Shown: piece by piece, positions 1-10,352 of the stretch
Layout of the letters: each line of letters opens with the position of its first letter
Position numbering within the stretch: position 1 is the stretch's first letter
Source of the DNA: Lycorma delicatula
Lineage: Eukaryota > Arthropoda > Insecta > Hemiptera > Fulgoridae
Direction: 5' to 3'
DNA length: 64,000 bases
NCBI RefSeq assembly: GCF_047948215.1
Contig: NC_134456.1
Location: 13,727,730-13,791,729, forward strand
The notes under the pieces: generated by a model
Database searches by the model: none
The model's input: the letters and a program-made list of their open reading frames with translations, nothing else
Told to the model about the DNA's origin: nothing
Position numbers and translations under genes: made by a program

Positions 1-719
1 GAAGTGTGCCGCGATTTTCCAGAGCGAATTGAAACTAATTCTATTTTCTAAAAAAAAATGTTAATACTCGTGATGAATCTTTGATATTTGAGTACGAACC
101 CGAAACAAAACGCCAGAGCAAGGAGTGGCACACTTCAAACTCAACACGTCCCAAAAAACCAAAATTGAGCAACTCAGAAATCAAAACCGTGCTAATTTGT
201 TTCTTCGGTAGCAATGGCATTGTCCATAAGGATCTTTACCTGCAGGACAGACTGTAAATCAATATGTTTACCAAGAAATTCTTGAAAGACTGCGAAAAAG
301 AATGTCCGCTTGAGACCAGCAATTAAAGACATCTGGATGCTGCATCATAAAAATGCACCTTATCACAGTGTAATCTCAATGAATGAAGTTTTAGCCATCA
401 CATTCCTGTAGTTCCTCAACCAGTTTATTCGTCTGACTTGAGTCCCTGCGACTTTCCCGTTCCCGACTTTAAAAAATCAGCTCAAAGAACACCATTTAGG
501 AACAGTAGAAAACATAAAAAGAAATGTAACCGATAATCTGAAGGATATTCTGGCTTCTGAGTTCCAACACTGCTATGAAAAGTGGGAAAACCGTTTGAAG
601 CGTTGCGTGGCTTCCCAAGGGAACTATTTCGAAAGTGATGGAGTCCATGTATAATCGGATTGTAAATAAGAAGTTTTTCTGAACCGGTCTCATTACTTTA
701 TTTACAGACAGACCTCGTA
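1..719 (+). pseudogene. mariner-family transposase relic, 3' part plus terminal repeat
   Basis: This is the C-terminal two thirds of a mariner transposase, cut by the window edge. Around 75-135 the reading resembles the mariner segment that follows the first catalytic Asp (E-x-ETKRQSKEWH). Around 345-365 it reads HHKNAPYH, where the second catalytic Asp (normally HHDNAP) has become Lys. Around 430-452 it reads YSSDLSPCD, the third catalytic Asp. The tail near 590-650 reads RLKRCVASQGNYFES, the usual mariner C-terminus. Stops and frameshifts break the frame throughout, so it cannot encode an active enzyme. The end near 690-717, finishing CCTCG before a TA at 718-719, fits a mariner terminal repeat and TA target site. 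A Jockey-like LINE fragment lies immediately downstream. The motifs are seen directly; the family assignment rests on known mariner signatures. Confidence 0.85.
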
Positions 720-787
720 TAATAAAAAATTAACAACTACTCTCATCTTTAGCAAACATTTTACCATTTTCTATGAAAGACAAACCC

Positions 788-1860
788 AGATGCAGAAGTA
801 TACACGGATGGGTCGAGGCAGAATGAAACCGTTGGATGATCTTTTGTTGTAAATGACAGAACCTATGGATTTAGATTACCTGGTATTGCAAGTGTCTACA
901 ATGCTGAAATAATGTTGAGTTATATTATATTCAAAACCATATTTATGGCGTACACATCAATATGGTTTTGAATATCGTTAAGTCAAAACATCGTCACATC
1001 CTTATCTGTAGCGATTCGTGTAGTCCGCTCCAAGCTTTAGAAGATTTGTATTCTAGACATCCTATCGTCACCGAAATTCATAATACAATCGCCGAGTTAA
1101 ATCTTCACAACGCACAAGTGAATTTCTGCTGGATCCTCAGCCATGTGGAATCCTGGGTAACGAACGAGTCGATTCCGCTGCTGAAGTTGCTTGTAGCTAA
1201 CACTAGTTAGCTTGTTTCACACTAGTTACTACTACCGCTTTTATTAATACCATTAAACATACACTTCGAAGAAGGCGGCAAGATGATTGGACTGCTATAG
1301 TGGATAATAAACTCCGACACATCAAAGATACGGTGTAGTACGTGGAAATCTTCATGTAGAAAAATTCGCCGAGAGGAAGTGGTCCTGTGCCGATTGCGAT
1401 TAGGACATACCAGAGCTAGTCACGGATACCTGATGTCAGAAACGCACCACGGTGCGTACATTGTGACTGCCGCTTGACTGTGCACCAAATCCTTGTGGAC
1501 TGCATATTTATGCGGCCTTACGTCGTAAGTTAAAATTACCGAGAGATATCCGTCGTATCCTAGGAAATGATAAGAACGTACTGGACTGGATATTATTACC
1601 TATTAAGAAGAATGGAAAATATACTTCATAAGATTTAGCCGACCATAAATTTTGATTTTATTTTGTTGTTCGTGTGACATATTATCCTAACGGTTACGTT
1701 TCATTATTTTAGTTTTAATCCTATTATTGTGTTAGCTTTCATCATAGTTTTAACCATATCTTATTAATATTTTAATATCCTAGAAGGAGATTTTTGTTAT
1801 TATTTTGACCCGGGTGATAATAACGCGAAAGCGTTTTTCGTCCCCCCCCCAAAAAAAAAC
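788..1860 (+). mobile_element. Jockey-like non-LTR retrotransposon, 3' end (RNase H, zinc knuckle, 3' UTR)
   Basis: This is the 3' end of a LINE ORF2. An RNase H-like domain starts near 795 (VYTDGSRQNETVG, with the catalytic Asp), continues with NAEIM near 901-915 (Glu) and ICSDSCSPLQAL near 1003-1038 (second Asp). It ends near 1131-1190 with WILSHVESW and, after a frameshift, RVDSAAEVA. Downstream at about 1369-1410 the frame reads RREEVVLCRLRLGHTRASHG, then a Cys-rich stretch CVHCDCRLTVHQILVDC near 1453-1503. This is the C-terminal putative nucleic-acid-binding region of Jockey/I-type elements. A stop follows KNGKYTS at about 1630. The 3' UTR ends at 1800-1860 with a short hairpin (CGCGAAAGCG) and an A-rich tail. 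Frameshifts show it is dead. A related 3' UTR occurs at 22034-22428. The upstream part is missing, truncated or displaced by the mariner. Confidence 0.8.
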
Positions 1861-2150
1861 ACAAAAAAAATTAAAAGAATATTTATTTATTATTGTATTC
1901 AAATTTATGAAATTATTTCCTTTTTTTGTTATTCTATAAGCTGTAAAATAATGTTTATTTATAATATTAAAAGTAATTATTATTAAAATATTTATTTATG
2001 CTTCTTCTGTAGATTAGATCTTTCTAGATCTCGTTGTATTTTCGTTCTTCTTTCCGTTGTTTCCAGTACTTTTTACTTCTCTCCGAGTATTTTTTTTTTT
2101 GCTCTTTGTAAATTTTCTGGATCTGTTCTTTGATTTTTCTTTTTCATTAG
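1861..2150. other. AT-rich spacer
   Basis: This stretch is A/T-rich with long T runs (for example 2088-2100). I see no gene, repeat boundary or motif. It separates the Jockey-like tail from the R1-like remnant. Confidence 0.6.
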
Positions 2151-2154
2151 TTTG

Positions 2155-3320
2155 AAATCCTCTGACCTCCCGTAGGTGAAAACACCCTCCACCACCTACT
2201 CCGTTCCTAGCCCTTATATGCTGTACCGGAGGTCATCTTCGAAACCTCAGCTTTGACATATTCCAGTCCGCCTCGGCTAGGATGCCACCGATGCGAATTT
2301 CGCGAGTGACGTTCCTAACAGTGTACTACTATTTAATGAATTCAAAACAAAACACCTCTTACCGAGTCTTAATCAAGACCGAAAGGACTTAATTAAACAA
2401 AGGAACCGAACTACTTACCCGTAGAAGGTAAAAGCGAGTTGAATACAGAACGTGAAACGTAAACGCATTACACGAAACAATAATAACAGTAACATTGAAA
2501 CAAAACACAAAAGCAACATCAAAAAATAATTTGTAAAACAAAACATCAATAAAAACATAGTTCAAGAGAGATCCAAGCAGGGCTCTAGATCTCCTCAGCG
2601 ATCCTTTCTTTTGCTTAGTACACTATAAAACTCTCCACTCTTGCCCGTTTGGCCTGGCTCCTGTACCTTACACAGAGATCCAACGCCGACCCGATAAGAT
2701 CAAGCCGGCAGATGGTCTCCGTGCGCATTAACGCGTACTTGCAACATTCATAAAGAACGTGATATGCGTCATCCGATTGTCCACACTGACGACATATCCC
2801 AGAATCTACCAGGTCGATTTCTGCAGACTATCTCTAAAAGCACCGTGGCCGGAAAGAAATTGCGTCACATATTTATTAGGGTGTATCCAAGAGGCGTCCC
2901 GCAAACCAACAACATTTTGAGAGATATCATGCGTATAATGCCCGCCCTCTGTTTTATCCCGTCTAGCCTGCCACAAGGGAATACCATATTGTTCAATTTC
3001 TCGAACACTATCCGAAGTCAACTCACCGGACTTTTTAGCACATACCGTTGCTGCTTCTCAGATGCGATCGAGTGCATCGGTTTCACGGCTGCGATCACCA
3101 AGACTGCCTCCCGTGAAACAGTACCACCCGTTACCGTTAAAAATATTAGGCGATGAGCTCTTGTAATGTGCCCCGATAGCTTTCATATCTAGCATATCCG
3201 CCCAAACAGGCGCCGCATATAGTACAATAGCCTCGCACTAGCCTTTATAAAGGATGCTCATGATCTTAAAATTAAGACCCCCAATTAGAATTGATCACAT
3301 GTCGAATACCGAATAAGGCG
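2155..3320 (-). mobile_element. R1-clade-like LINE remnant (copy A), 5'-truncated
   Basis: Read on the minus strand, this is the 3' end of an R1-type ORF2 and its 3' UTR. A residual open stretch at 2806-3021 contains HDISQNVVGLRDASWIHPNK and then TQFLSGHGAFRDSL, the signature just before the C-terminal zinc knuckle. After a frameshift near 2810 the reading is DSGICRQCGQSDDAYHVLYEC (Cys-Cys-His-Cys knuckle). Further upstream (3200-3240) the frame carries a decayed ILYAAPVWAD-like motif. All these motifs recur in copy C at 31341-32024, which confirms the family. The 3' UTR (2155-2600) matches copy B at 25870-26400. Several frameshifts and stops make it non-functional. The plus-strand open frame at 2764-3156 is only the complement of this remnant. 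Confidence 0.75.
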
Positions 3321-3476
3321 CTACAGGCCTTCTGCTATTTTTCGAAACTCAGTTTTATCTGTTATTATTTTTTTCAATCTTCGTTAAGTTTTTCTAGGTC
3401 TTTGTTTACTTCGCGGTGCCAGTATAATTTAGTTTTTCTAAAAGTAAAAGTTAAATAGTTTGGGAATATTTACATT

Positions 3477-3625
3477 CTGTAGATATGCCTAAAAACCCTC
3501 ATTCTTCTTTTCCGCATTTCCGTTTCATAATCTTTTATTGCTTCGTAAATTTCTTTGTTATATTTCCTCTTATAACCTTCCTCTGTTCCTTTGGGTCCAA
3601 AAATCTTTCTTTCTTTTTGGACGCT
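3477..3625 (-). mobile_element. LINE ORF2 scrap (MRKRRMR...HIYRM motif)
   Basis: The minus-strand translation over about 50 codons contains KKIFGPK-like, YNKEIYEAI and MRKRRMRVFRHIYRM. These fit the segment around the conserved R(I/L)xFxGH(I/L)xRM of insect non-LTR ORF2 C-termini. The fragment is short and fused at 3625-3630 to a family E repeat, so the residues MNLLITIDL at the start of this open frame come from that repeat, not from the LINE. It is a relic with no independent function. The clade is uncertain; RTE-like is my guess. Confidence 0.55.
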
Positions 3626-3629
3626 TTTA

Positions 3630-3836
3630 GTCAAGTCGATTGTAATCAAAAGGTTCACAATTAGATGTTACAACAGTCCTAAAACCAAAATTTCAACATT
3701 TTACGCCTAATCGTTTTTTAGTTATGCGAGATACATACGCACAGATGTCACGCCGAAAATAGTCAAAGTGGATTTAGGGATGGTCAAATGGAACGGAAGT
3801 TTTTCGCGATCGCAATACTTCCTTTACTTCGTACAA
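3630..3836 (+). repeat. family E hairpin-ended repeat, 3' portion
   Basis: This sequence matches the parts of the repeat at 30380-30490 and 32021-32149 in the same order. Landmarks are the GTTACAACAGTCC block, the GAGATACATACG block, the GTCACGCYGAAA block and the terminal CAATACTTCC. It ends in a stem-loop at 3811-3834 (CTTCCTT paired with AAGGATG, one mismatch). Because the copy is continuous across the point where an R1-like LINE interrupts the other copy, it acts as the empty-site reference. Its left side is cut off at the LINE scrap at 3477-3625. Confidence 0.7.
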
Positions 3837-3984
3837 GGATGTATAAATCCAGATTTATAAATAGCAGTTAATTATTTTAATCGTCCCAAATTATTTTGAT
3901 TGGTAATTGGTCTCTGGTTATCGAATTCACTTCTGTAACAATTCGATTTTACAGTTCTTGAAGAGTAGCAGGCTTAATTGGTAA

Positions 3985-4269
3985 ACCCACCGGGTTGATG
4001 TAGTGTTTAACTCGTCATCGCAAATCAGCTGATTTCGAATTCGAGAGTTCTAAGGTTCAAATCCTAGCAAAGGCAAGAATAACGTTTTTACGGATTTGAA
4101 TACTAGATAGTGGATACCAGTGCTCTTTTGTGGTTGGGAGTCAGTTAACCACACATCTCAGAAATGGTCGACCTGAGGCTGTACAAGACTACACTTCATT
4201 TACATTCATATATATCATCCTCTGAAGTATTACCTTACGGTAGTTCCCGAGGCTAAAGAAAACAAAAGG
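3985..4269 (+). mobile_element. SINE-A copy (tRNA-derived), full-length but diverged
   Basis: This is a tRNA-derived SINE. The head carries an A-box-like segment near 3995-4010 and a B-box-like GGTTCAAATCC near 4053-4063, the internal RNA polymerase III promoter. The body contains the landmarks TGGATACCAGTGCTC, AACCACACATCTCAG and TACAAGACTACACTTCATTT. It ends with CCCGAGGCTAAA and an A-rich tail. Other copies lie at 7153, 7464, 20091, 34923, 46108 and 59862. It is more diverged than the 7-kb pair (for example GATGTAGTGTTTAAC in the A-box). No clean target duplication was found. Confidence 0.85.
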
Positions 4270-4930
4270 TAATAATCCTGAAGTAAAAGGTTACATATAT
4301 ATATTTGTTGTTTATATTCTAATGTCGACATATTACAAAATAGAATTATAAATGAATGTTCCGGTTTAAAGTAATAAAAAATATTATTAAATTTGTTATT
4401 TAAAAATTAAAGAGATAAAACATTTCATTTAATAGAACGTAATAATATTAAAAATGCCTATTTTATAAAAACAAAATTTATAAAAAAAATACGAATAATA
4501 AACGTGTAATGACACGCTTATAATAAATAATAAAACGAAAAACAAGTTCAAATTTAGTATTATATTATATTATATTATAATACAATACGAATAGGATAAG
4601 GCAGCTTACACTTTAATATCAACTCGTCACTTTATATTTAAATGACTTGAAAATAATGACGTGATATTTAATAAAGGTCCGATGTTTAATACACATGTAA
4701 AAACGAGATCGTGGATTTAAATGGACTTTTATTCAAAATCATTTAAACATCTTTAATAATTAAAAATAAATTATTGTTTTTATTTTTATGTAAAATATCT
4801 GTTTTTCAAACCGAATGAATTATCCAGTTTTATGGGGTTGTAAACGGGTAAACACCCCAAATTACAAAATATTTTTTATTTCATTATATTTTTGGACAAT
4901 CTAATGTTTTAGATAGATTTCATAAGAAAG
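4270..4930. other. AT-rich spacer, no gene seen
   Basis: Very AT-rich sequence with a (TATAT)-type run near 4558-4580. I see no coding, tRNA-like or repeat-boundary signal. Confidence 0.6.
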
Positions 4931-5660
4931 CTACCTATTGTAATGGGTACCATGATTCGACTTCCGGAAAATTTCGACATATCTTCGCGTTTTACATCCC
5001 CCAGACCCCAAAACCACCGTCACCTCAAAAGTTTATATATATATATATATATATATTTAACTTTCTTGTGCACACAATATCTGCCGAAATTTTGCGCCAA
5101 TCACTTTCAGATTTATACATTAAATTTAACGACCTAAAATCTCGTTCGCGTTCGTTAATGGACAAAATCGGACCATGGAGGTGTGCTTTTTCGAAAAAAC
5201 AAAATATCGCTATAACTTCCTTAATAAGTAAAATATCGAATTCGGTTGAAGTTTCTGCTATTCTTTGGATGAGGGCCTAAAACTTATACGAGTAATTTTT
5301 TTTGATATCACCTACCATTTGCCCAAAGAGTGGAAAAAATGGGGTTTCAAATAAAAAAAAAAAAATCATACCTCCCTTAATAGATACAGTATCGAATCTT
5401 TTTGAAGTAGTCGTTAGTCCTCTAACATTGCGTAAAACGTTTGTCTTAAACAATTTTGATATAACCAACCTTTACGGCAAAGGATGACGAAAATGTTGTT
5501 GGAATTGTAAGAAGGTAGGGCTTATCGTATGCTAAACATGTGAAACTTCTTTTTACGTGCAACCTTTGTCGTACTGAGTAAAGTTGAAGTTTTTCTTAAC
5601 TTTAAGGTGGAAATCTTTTTTATCCCCTACTTAGCACCGGTGAAATCTACCTCCGCCTTT
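4930..5660. repeat. unclassified repeat-like block with internal sub-repeats
   Basis: The base composition rises above the flanks. Two stretches resemble each other: about 5205-5265 (AACTTCCTTAATAAGTA, then ATATCGAATTCGGTTGAAGT) and about 5363-5418 (ACCTCCCTTAATAGATAC, then TATCGAATCTTTTTGAAGT). A (TA)n run lies at 5033-5056. Only short open frames occur, on both strands, and I recognise no protein. It looks like the interior of a non-coding mobile element, but I see no ends, so its class is unknown. Confidence 0.35.
5033..5056. repeat. (TA)n microsatellite
   Basis: An uninterrupted TA dinucleotide run inside the 4930-5660 block. Confidence 0.9.
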
Positions 5661-7135
5661 AGACATGCCAAAAGGTTTTTTTTTAAAAATCAAATTAGTA
5701 TTAATTATTATTTTAAAGAAATAAATAATAAAAATCTTTTTTTCTGTAATTTATTTTGTAACATTAATTCTTTTACCACTCTAGCTATGTGAAAGGATTT
5801 CATTTTTTCATAAAATTATAATGTAATTCATGAATTGCATATTTTATACCAACAATTTTAATTTGAAATAAAACGAAATGCACTTTTACAAATATTATGT
5901 GCATAATTATGGATTTATTTTGTGGGAATAAAACATTTGCGAAAGATGTTTTTGTTGTAGATTTTCTTTATTGTCAAAACATGTCGAAAGGCTACGAAGG
6001 ACATGCGGTCTTTAACCTATAATAACACTAGTAAATTGGCGAACCTTGACCAAGTCAGTGAAAGGGGGAATGTGCAAATTGTCTTTGAATATTAATATTT
6101 TGAGTCTCGTTTGTTATTCTTCTATCCAAATTAAGGTCTCCTGACCACAGTGATTTTTTTTAAATTAATTATTTAAGTGTATTTTTCAGTGAATTATTCT
6201 TTTAGATAGTTTTAATCAAATACTAAAGCTTTCTCTTCGAAAACTACAACTTCGGTCTTATATTTTACAACAAATATTAGCCCTGTATTCTGTTATTACA
6301 GAACTGTTCCCTTTCTTAATGGCTGTGACTGGTGCACACCCATACAAGACCATACAAGAGGTGACCACCGAACCGTTTTCTGGTTCAGTTATTATTGTAT
6401 TTGAGGTTCAAAAATTTCCGGTTCTCATTTAAAGTAATTATATAAATTATTCAGTCAATCTGTTGTTGTTAATAAACGATGCTTTGCTGATTTATTTTTT
6501 ACATCTTGATAGCTATTATTAGGTAAAATATATTAATTTTCATTTGAAACAAGTAAGAACTTATTAAAAGTGAGAGAATTGTCTTTTGTACGACTTATAC
6601 TCTGAACAGGATAAAAGATCTTCTAATTAAAATGAGAAAACAAAACAAAATCGTGTTTTTATCTGACGTCATTTATTTGATTGACTTACTTTGTAAGTTG
6701 TGATTTTATGTGTATTAATTGTATTGCACATTATTATTTAAGTTAAAAATCTTCTTTCAATAAATATGATCAACATACGCGTATGATATATATTATTATT
6801 GCGGATTACAAAAATGGAAATTATCAAAATGACCTTTTAGTAATATGCGACTATATTGGTAAATAAGTTATATGACTAAAAAGCAGATAATCGCTACAAC
6901 CGTTACAGAGATTCCAGAGGTCAGATTAAAGAACATTCCTAAAAGAGGATATCTGCTCTTTCAACAATTTTTGAAGATGAATTGTTGATAGAAAATATAA
7001 GGCCGAAATTGCTTTCCTTGTGCTAGACTTTTAGTTCTTACAGCTGAAACAACCACAACTCTAATTTCAAGAAACGTTCTGTTCACTATTCTTTTTTCCT
7101 TTTAAGGAAAAAAAATGTGTGTTTCGTCGGGTTCA
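5661..7135. other. AT-rich stretch, nothing recognised
   Basis: AT-rich DNA with no open frame that resembles a known protein and no clear repeat ends. Confidence 0.5.
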
Positions 7136-7775
7136 GTCTTTTAAAAGCAAACCCACCGGGTTGGTCTAGTGGTTAACGCATCTTCCCAAATCAGCTTATT
7201 TGGAAGTCGAGAGTTCCAGCGTTCAAGTCCTAGTAAAGCCAGTTATTTTTACACGGATTTGAATACTAGATCGTGGATACCGGTGTTCTTTGGCGGTTGG
7301 GTTTCAATTAACCACACATCTCAGGAACGGTCGAATTGAGAATGTACAAGACTACACTTCATTTACACTCATACATATCATCCTCATTCATTCTCTGAAG
7401 AATTATCTAAACGGTAGTTACCGGAGGCTAAACAGGGGGAAAAAAAGTCTTTTAAAAGCAAACCTACCGGGTTGGTCTAGTGGTTAACGCGTCTTCCCAA
7501 ATCAGCTGATTTGGAAGTCGAGAGTTCCAGCGTTCAAGTCCTAGTAAAGCCAGTTATTTTTACACGGATTTGAATACTAGATCGTGGATACCGGTGTTCT
7601 TTGGCGGTTGGGTTTCAATTAACCACACATCTCAGGAACGGTTGAACTGAGAATGTACAAGACTACATTTCAATTTACACTCATACATATCATCCTCATT
7701 CATCCTTTGAAGAATTATCTAAACGGTAGTTACCGGAGGCTAAACAGGGGGAAAAAAAGTCTTTTAAAAGCAAAC
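7136..7775 (+). mobile_element. SINE-A tandem pair with three identical target-site copies
   Basis: Two SINE-A copies (7153-7446 and 7464-7758) lie head to tail. The 17-bp sequence GTCTTTTAAAAGCAAAC occurs at 7136-7152, 7447-7463 and 7759-7775, before, between and after them. Each SINE has an A-box-like segment (GGTCTAGTGGTTAACGC), a B-box-like GCGTTCAAGTCC, a body and a GGCTAAACAGG plus A-rich tail. The two units differ at only a few positions (for example CGAATTGAG against GAACTGAG). One 17-bp site per boundary fits a single insertion followed by unequal exchange between target duplications, or a second insertion into the copied target. The short open frames in these units are accidental. 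Confidence 0.9.
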
Positions 7776-8320
7776 TAGTGCCTTAATCGGAACTTTGTGT
7801 AGTGATTATTCAAAAAATAATCATCAAAACGTACGCAATTCATAACTTCTAAATATGTAAAATAATGATATTTTTTTTAACAATGGTAAAAATATGGTTT
7901 ATGAAAATTTCCAAACCTGATTGGGGGATTCGATTCCAGACCCTCCGAAAGAGTGGTACAAATAGTATTGCTTCTAATACATTGAAATAAAATATTTGAG
8001 CAGAAAAGTAAAGAATGGATTAGTTTATGAAACCGGTCGAGTGACTAACGTTGAAAAAAAATTCAAAAAAGATATCCAGTTAGTTTATTAGCTTAAAACT
8101 ATCTTAACAGCAATTTTTTTATATTACTTTAATAATAAATTATCTTGAATATATGTTTGATCTCCGACAAGAGATTTGAAGATAAATTGCCAATAATCTC
8201 TTTGCACAAACTAATAATAACCTTTGGTTTCATATTTTGGAACATTTTGCCGCATGAGAATGGAAATTTGTAGAGTATGAAAAATAGCATACCTGATAAA
8301 AAAAAAAAAAATAGCGAAAA
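7776..8320. other. spacer, nothing recognised
   Basis: AT-rich with no supported feature; an A-run at 8300-8312 precedes the SINE-B head. Confidence 0.5.
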
Positions 8321-8326
8321 ATAGCG

Positions 8327-8388
8327 ACTTGAACCCAGGACGTTCGGATGAAAGGCTGAGACGCTACCACTCCGCCACGGAGATCGGC
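8327..8388 (-). mobile_element. SINE-B head fragment (tRNA-like)
   Basis: On the minus strand this reads like a tRNA-type promoter: an A-box-like segment (GGCGGAGTGGTAGCG, 8363-8377), then the B-box-like TGGGTTCAAGTC (8326-8337). The same head occurs at 10275, 18899, 38244 and 40297-40636. No usable tRNA gene is present: the element lacks a proper acceptor stem and is dispersed. Confidence 0.7.
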
Positions 8389-9155
8389 AAAAAATAAATT
8401 ATGATACGTAATAAGAAAAAACTAAATTTTTAAGCCTGAAACCGATCCGGTTTCGATCTTAAATATTTTCGTATGTTATATAGCTACTTAATCTGAATTT
8501 TGAATTTCTCATCCACACATTTTACTAACGCCTATTAGAGTGTGTTTTATTTTATGTAAGCTAAAATCCGGTTTCACAGGTCAGCAGTTTTAAAACTAAA
8601 GAATTGAAATGACATGAAAAGTAAAAAAAAAAACAAACGCAGATTTTTGTTAACTTTATTTTATATTTTTCATATAAAACATCTGAAGTACAAGAGACAT
8701 CGGTGCTTTCTCAGAGGGTAATGATGATCATCTTTCAGCCAGTTCGTTTGGTGAACAGAATATTTATGTTCCTTGTTGGAATGAACGTGACCTAAACATT
8801 TCAGTGGTTTGGAATGTCGGCAGATGTGCAGAAATATATTGGCTCGATAAAGAAATTATTTCACCCCCTTACTTTTTCTTGTCTCCCTGACTTGGATTGC
8901 TTGTTATTCTTGAAAACGTGTATTCCATTTTTTATTTATTTATAGGAACATTTAGTTAAAATGAGTTAATTATGATATCAACTGAGAGTTTTGTATTTTT
9001 ATTAATGAACCAGAGTTTTTCCCCCTTAATAGTTTGGAATAACAATTTGGCTACAATATATTTGAGAGTTATCACTTTTTACTTTTGAAATTAAAAAAAA
9101 AAATGATTTTTGCTAGGGAATACTGTTTTCTCTTTTGTAAAATATATTTTTAATT
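8389..9155. other. AT-rich spacer
   Basis: No gene, RNA or repeat boundary supported. Confidence 0.5.
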
Positions 9156-9196
9156 GTTTCTGGCTGTGATTAGAGAAGCTAATCACAGCCAGAAAC
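9156..9196. repeat. perfect 17-bp hairpin
   Basis: GTTTCTGGCTGTGATTA (9156-9172) is followed by a 7-nt loop and its exact reverse complement (9180-9196). No gene context explains it. Confidence 0.9.
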
Positions 9197-9297
9197 GCCT
9201 TGCGCTTTTCTGACGCAAGGAGATGAACGTATAAAAGTTCTATAAAAACGAAAGATAATTAACGCGTTAATGTCTTCTTTTTTTTTGTTGAAATATC

Positions 9298-9800
9298 TTG
9301 TATAGAATGCCAGTAAAGTTTGATGAAAGTTGCAGCACCGAGAAAATTAGAAACGGAAATGCGAATGATCAAATGGCGTTCAGCAACGTTCTGCTTGCAA
9401 CAGAAAGTATACCTACTGATCTGAGAAAAAGATTTGCAAGATGTTTTGGTAGCCTATTATATAGGCTACTACACCCCTGTGTGCAGAAACATGGAGAATA
9501 AAGAAAAGAGAAACTCGATAACTGGAAAGTTTTGAAATGCGGTTGTGGAGGAAAATTCTAGGTATCAACTGGGAAGAGAGAGTAACTAATAATCGGGTCT
9601 TGACAAATATAAATGAGAGTAAGAGTTAATTAAGGCGATACAAAGAAGAAAAGGTAATCGGCTAGGCCACATCCTAAGACATGACTGTATTCAAAAAGTA
9701 TTAATTAAAGGAAAGATTGCTGGCGTGTGAGGGGAAGAGGAAGAAGGAGTATAGGAATGTTGAATGATTAGAAAAGGGGACAAGGATATTATAATTTAAA
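9298..9800 (+). mobile_element. RTE-like LINE ORF2 C-terminal relic, diverged
   Basis: In shifting plus frames the sequence gives TESIPTDLRKRFARCF near 9405-9450, then a decayed 'YGCETW' region and SFEMRLWRKILGINWEERVT near 9530-9590. Near 9655-9720 it gives LGHILRHDCIQKVLIKGKI. This is the same architecture as the better-preserved copies at 15727-16440 and 33044-33757 (FLKLYVLSVALYGSETW, EAFEMRCYRRMLKI, LIGHILRH), but clearly from another subfamily. Frameshifts and stops show it is dead. This region is the connection and C-terminal part downstream of the reverse transcriptase core. The RTE-like label is tentative. Confidence 0.65.
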
Positions 9801-10270
9801 AGGAAAAGGTCAGGACAGACCATCTTGATACCTGCGAATACACAGTTCGTCTGACGAAGAAAAAGAACGCGATATGAAAAAACATCTTTCATACATAGAA
9901 AAGTGAAATTTTTGGTTAGAATCGTTTTTTATTGTCTTATACACATGCAAAAATATTTTTGCCAGAAAATTCAAAATATTACGGGTAATGTTTGGAAGTG
10001 GGCTCATAAAAGAATGCCAAAAGAAAAAACAAATTGTGCTGCGTCCGCGCAAAAATAAAGGTTATTTATTTTAACTATTTTGATAATTAGGATTTTATGA
10101 ATAATTTTCACATAATTAAGATAAGGGGTAAGTTGTAGTATTAAGGATTCCTAAGAACTTTCAATTAAACCAAATAGTTAAGTGACGTGAGGCGGATATT
10201 GACTTGTTTGACGTACATTGATTATTCATTTTCTATCTCACATTTTTTTTAATGAGATGTGCGGGGGCAT
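9801..10270. other. spacer, nothing recognised
   Basis: The open frames here are short and show no recognisable motif. Confidence 0.45.
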
Positions 10271-10274
10271 CGAG

Positions 10275-10352
10275 TGCTATGATGACCGGGATTCGAACCC
10301 AGGACCTCCGGGTGAAAGCCGGAGACGCTACCACTCGCGCTATGGAGGCCGG
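10275..10352 (-). mobile_element. SINE-B head fragment (tRNA-like)
   Basis: On the minus strand, an A-box-like ATAGCGCGAGTGGTAGCG (10325-10342) and a B-box-like TGGGTTCGAATCCCGG (10287-10302). It is the same head as at 8327 and 40480. Confidence 0.8.

Noticed and set aside
2764..3156. 130-codon plus-strand open frame
   Set aside because: It is the complement of the minus-strand R1-like remnant, whose motifs are recognisable; the plus frame has none.
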